Shown piece after piece: positions 50,148 to 52,824 of a DNA stretch of 52,824 bases; the stretch's first letter is position 1; the number at the start of each line of letters is the position of its first letter. The stretch is from Bacteroidaceae bacterium (GTDB lineage: Bacteria; Bacteroidota; Bacteroidia; Bacteroidales; Bacteroidaceae): NCBI GenBank assembly GCA_017622495.1, contig JAGAQY010000018.1, positions 1 through 52,824 of the forward strand, given 5' to 3'. The notes beneath the pieces were generated by a model, which did not search any database, had not been told where the DNA came from, and was given only the letters and a program-made list of their open reading frames with translations. Made by a program: the position numbers and the translations under genes.

Positions 50148-51365
50148 ATGAAAAACAGAATTCTCACCCTTTTTATTGGCATTGCCGCAGCATTCGGCAT
50201 GCAAGCACAAGAGTACACCACCTACCTGTTTGCCTACTTTTCGGGCAACTGGCCCGACGGCGAGCAGGTGCGCTACGCCCTGAGCGACGACGGCTACAAC
50301 TACCATGCCCTCAACTATGGTCGCCCCGTAGTAGCCTCTGACACTATCGCCCTGAAACGCAGTGTGCGCGACCCCCACATCCTCCGTGCCGAGGATGGCA
50401 AGACCTTCTACATGGTGCTTACCGACATGCGTTCCGATATGGGATGGCAGAGCAACGACGGCCTCATCCTGATGAAGAGTACCGACCTGCTGCATTGGGA
50501 GCACACCGCCATACACTTCCCCACCCGATTCCCCGATCTTGAGGGCTTCGACGAGAAGAACCTCCATGCCGTATGGGCACCGCAGACCATCTGGGACGAG
50601 AAGGTGGGCAAGTACATGATCTACTATTCCATCGGCCGCCACGACTGGGAATATCCTACCGAAGACCCCAACTTCAACCAGCCCTACTTCCGCATCTACT
50701 ACTCGTATGCCAACGAGGACTTCACCGACATCACTGAACCCCGCTTGCTCTTCGACTTTGGTACGGCAGCCATCGACGGTGACATCGTGTACGATGCCAA
50801 GAACGAGGAGTACGTACTCTTCTTCAAGGACGAAGGCCGCTCGGTGATGAACAAGAAAGGCAATTTCCGCACTCGCCAGGGTGTGATGCGTGCCACCAGC
50901 AAGTCGCTCACCGGCCCCTACGAGGTAGAGTACCGCCACCTGCAGAAGCCTGGGCAATACCCCACCGAAGGCTCCAGCGTATTCCCCCTAATCGGCAGCG
51001 ACGAGTACATCCTCATGTATGACTGCTACGCCAACGGCCACTACCAGTTCTGCAAGAGCAATGACTTGAAAAACTTCACCTATGTGCAGAACACCCCCAC
51101 CCGCGGCACCTTCACTCCCCGCCACGGCTCCGTAATCCATATCACCGATGCCGAGCGCCAGCGGCTCGAAGCTTGGTCATCATTGGGCGAAGCTGTGCAG
51201 GACATGGCAAAGATAGCTGTACCATGCTACACGCTCGACGAACTGGCCAAGCGTAAGGATCTGGAGACCTATGCCTCTCAAGTAATGGCCACCAAAAACA
51301 CTCCCAAGGCATTCAAGAAAACCGAGAAGAAAATCCGCAAGTTTATCGCTAAGGTAAAACAGTAG
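50148..51365 (+). CDS. Family 43-like glycoside hydrolase (arabinosidase/xylosidase type)
   Basis: The 405-residue secreted protein has a signal peptide ending near MQAQ. A five-bladed-propeller pattern is seen: SVRDPHILRAEDGKTFYMVL (with a conserved catalytic-type Asp), DEKNLHAVWAPQTIWDEKVG, DFGTAAIDGDIVYDAKNEEY and YPTEGSSVFPLIGSDEYILM (probable acid Glu). These fit GH43 in order and spacing, although subfamily cannot be told. The last ~60 residues are a charged helical tail (KKTEKKIRKFIAKVKQ). With the divergent GH51 it likely degrades arabinose-containing polymers. Confidence 0.82.
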   Translation: MKNRILTLFIGIAAAFGMQAQEYTTYLFAYFSGNWPDGEQVRYALSDDGYNYHALNYGRPVVASDTIALKRSVRDPHILRAEDGKTFYMVLTDMRSDMGWQSNDGLILMKSTDLLHWEHTAIHFPTRFPDLEGFDEKNLHAVWAPQTIWDEKVGKYMIYYSIGRHDWEYPTEDPNFNQPYFRIYYSYANEDFTDITEPRLLFDFGTAAIDGDIVYDAKNEEYVLFFKDEGRSVMNKKGNFRTRQGVMRATSKSLTGPYEVEYRHLQKPGQYPTEGSSVFPLIGSDEYILMYDCYANGHYQFCKSNDLKNFTYVQNTPTRGTFTPRHGSVIHITDAERQRLEAWSSLGEAVQDMAKIAVPCYTLDELAKRKDLETYASQVMATKNTPKAFKKTEKKIRKFIAKVKQ

Positions 51366-51389
51366 TCGTACCATACACACAGACAACAC

Positions 51390-51428
51390 AAGCCACTCCT
51401 TCTCATAAAGGGAGTGGCTTGGTTTATT
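51390..51428 (+). terminator. Terminator of the GH43 gene
   Basis: The stem AAGCCACTCC (51390-51399) / GGAGTGGCTT (51411-51420) is followed by GGTTTATT. Confidence 0.75.
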
Positions 51429-51479
51429 GATTATCTATGAGAGTGAGCGTTATATTTGAACGAGCGTGGTGTTTGATAC

Positions 51480-51541
51480 AGTAACCCATAAGGCTTTCAA
51501 GGTACGTCTACGCCTATTCCTTGAAAACCTTATGGGTTACT
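51480..51541. other. Long hairpin with conserved 16-nt loop, copy 2
   Basis: The stem pairs 51481-51502 with 51519-51540 (one G-T type mismatch only, plus an extra A-T pair outside). The loop TACGTCTACGCCTATT (51503-51518) is the reverse complement of the copy 1 loop with one base changed. The inner stem AGG-TTTTC/GAAA-CCT is shared and the outer ten pairs differ wholly. Confidence 0.87.
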
Positions 51542-51582
51542 CTGCGCTTTGGTAGCGGATGTCGTTGGGGACTATATAAATG

Positions 51583-51624
51583 AATCAAGCGGACTGGCCT
51601 GTATGAAGACGAGTCCGCTTGATT
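51583..51624. other. 13-bp perfect hairpin with 16-nt loop
   Basis: AATCAAGCGGACT/AGTCCGCTTGATT stands 18 bp after the stop of the LRR gene. There is no T-run, so it is a weak terminator candidate. The loop (GGCCTGTATGAAGACG) also has 16 bases but differs from the paired elements. Confidence 0.6.
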
Positions 51625-51642
51625 AAGTCATATGGTCAAGAA

Positions 51643-52656
51643 TCACTTATTGTCAACCACAACCTTACGGCCATTGACGATATATACACCTTTTTCCAGT
51701 GTCTCTACATCACTATACCGAAAACCTCGTAAATCGTAAATCACCTTATCAGGCTCTTCGTTGCAGATATTGCCTATGCTGCTACCTTCGATAGTCATTA
51801 TGTGGGAAAACTTACTCCAGACATCAGCATTCAAATACTCATCTAACACCTTTTGCGGAACATAAAGTTTACAGTTCTGATACACAGCATCTGCGAACTC
51901 TTCAGTTTGAGGAGGATCTAAACTATAAAGAATTATGCGAGTGAAAACATCTGAAGGAATCAAAGGGACTAAGTTTCCCTTTACAATTAACAATTCCACT
52001 CCAGAGCATCCAACAAACACGTTCTTTCCAAATGTCTCGATATGGCTTCCTAATTCTATGTTTTTTAACATTGAGCACCTTCCAAATGCCACTTCAGCTA
52101 CCTCTACAACTCCATCTGGAATACTGATTGAGAGAAGATTGTTGCAGTCATAAAAGGCCCCGGTTCCTATTTTAGACACACTTCCACCGATAGTAACAGA
52201 GACCAAGTTGTTGCAGCCATAAAATGCACAATCTCCTATATCCGTCACTTTATTAGGAATATCAATTAAGGAAAGACTATTACAACCGTAGAATGCAGAA
52301 CGCCCAATTAGCGAGATATTCTCTGGTATCTCAATAGAAGTGAGACTAGAACATCCCCAGAACAAGCATTCCGCAATCGAATCAATGTTTTCAGAAATTG
52401 TGGCCGACACCAAACATTCGTTTAAGGAGAAAGCATATTCACCTATCGTCCTCACGCTATTTGGAATATTAATAGAGGTTAGTTTCTTGCAACTTTGAAA
52501 GGCATGATTCCCAATTATTTCCACCCCATTACCCAAAGAAATAGTACTTATATTTCCACAAGCCAAAAAAGCGCCCTTTTTTATTTCTTTAACACTTCCA
52601 GGAATAGTCACAGAGGTTAAACTGTTACAACTAGAGTATTTACAACCAGTTATTAC
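51643..52656 (-). pseudogene. BspA-like leucine-rich-repeat protein, 5' end missing
   Basis: About ten repeats of ~23 residues are seen, of the BspA/LRR_5 kind (INIPNSVRTIGEYAFSLNEC; IEIPENISLIGRSAFYGCNS). The protein ends in VIYDLRGFRYSDVETLEKGV and NGRKVVVDNK, a surface-sorting tail. The frame is open back to 52656 (VITGCKYSSCNSLTSVTIPG), still inside a repeat, then meets a stop at 52657-52659. There is no signal peptide and no good start; GTG 52611 lies inside a repeat. The gene has lost its 5' part through rearrangement, or is a silent donor cassette. Confidence 0.8.
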
Positions 52657-52677
52657 TCAATATTTTGCGAGTAATAA
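52650..52677. other. 9-bp inverted repeat at the LRR truncation point
   Basis: TTATTACTC (52650-52658) and GAGTAATAA (52669-52677) are perfect inverts 10 bp apart and span the point where the LRR homology ends. It may be an element end or a terminator of the upstream gene. Confidence 0.5.
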
Positions 52678-52753
52678 GTCAGAAATATGGTCATAACCTT
52701 TAAGGGCGCATTCTAAAAGGTGAAGATTTAACGTTTTTATTGTTTCTTAACGC

Positions 52754-52824
52754 TCAAAGCGTATCAATAAAGGATGTTTCTTCTCTTTTCAGTGCTATTT
52801 GCAGTTTGATGTTTCCATCATTCC
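52754..52824 (-). CDS. C-terminal tail of an unknown protein, partial
   Basis: The minus-strand frame entering at the window edge reads NDGNIKLQIALKREETSFID TL and stops with TGA at 52756-52754. The composition is protein-like, but 22 residues are too few to name a family. It may belong to an element that cut the LRR gene. Confidence 0.3.
   Translation of the reverse strand, partial: NDGNIKLQIALKREETSFIDTL

Overview
The window looks like a chromosomal segment of a Bacteroidota bacterium, most like Prevotella and its relatives. The evidence is a SusC/SusD nutrient-uptake locus, a GLPGLI protein paired with an outer-membrane barrel, a BT4734/VirE-type gene, a BspA-like leucine-rich-repeat protein, several proteins ending in a Prevotella-type sorting tail, and promoters of the Bacteroidota TAnnTTTG type. 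No rRNA or tRNA gene was seen.

Layout. 1-7.1 kb is an accessory stretch. It holds a VirE-like gene cut by the window edge, a small HTH gene with a one-base frameshift, an ECF sigma / anti-sigma / M23-S41 protease operon, a DUF2188 gene, and a two-gene pair whose first member is also frameshifted and whose second resembles the HipA N-terminal region. 7.1-18 kb is a minus-strand surface-nutrient locus: esterase, TlpA-N-like protein, SusC, SusD, DUF4843 lipoprotein, PKD-like lipoprotein. 18-20.5 kb carries a DUF4143-type ATPase among unusual repeats and is bounded by inverted ~95-bp copies. 20.5-25.6 kb has the GLPGLI/outer-membrane barrel pair with a membrane-anchored HTH regulator. 26-36.7 kb has housekeeping genes (DsbD, MgtE, RsmA, endonuclease IV) and two large secreted proteins. 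36.8-48.4 kb is histidine biosynthesis in two blocks, hisG-hisDC and hisB-H-A-F-IE. They are separated by ~3.9 kb carrying a CatA-like acetyltransferase, an AraC regulator and a two-gene chromate transporter. 48.4-51.4 kb is a divergent GH51/GH43 arabinosidase pair. The window closes on a 5'-truncated LRR gene.

Histidine genes. The first block is preceded by a 16-residue peptide with five histidines and by mutually exclusive hairpins, a typical attenuator. The second block has its own promoter, now separated from hisB by a 189-bp MITE-like insertion. All eight usual Bacteroidota his cistrons are present, with hisD and hisC fused into one frame.

The most unusual content is in small repeats. 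(i) An 85-bp, cloverleaf-foldable palindromic element sits in frame inside the VirE-like gene and exactly at the HisD-HisC junction. (ii) Two long hairpins 8.8 kb apart have different but fully paired outer stems and an almost identical 16-nt loop. (iii) There are arrays of 22-bp units, the clearest being an 18-bp imperfect palindrome plus a 4-bp spacer; one array is flanked by 17-bp perfect inverted repeats. (iv) Heptamer arrays lie at gene borders and in several cases are translated, giving HisH an internal insert and HisA and a chromate transporter repeat-coded ends. All functional readings of these repeats are inference.
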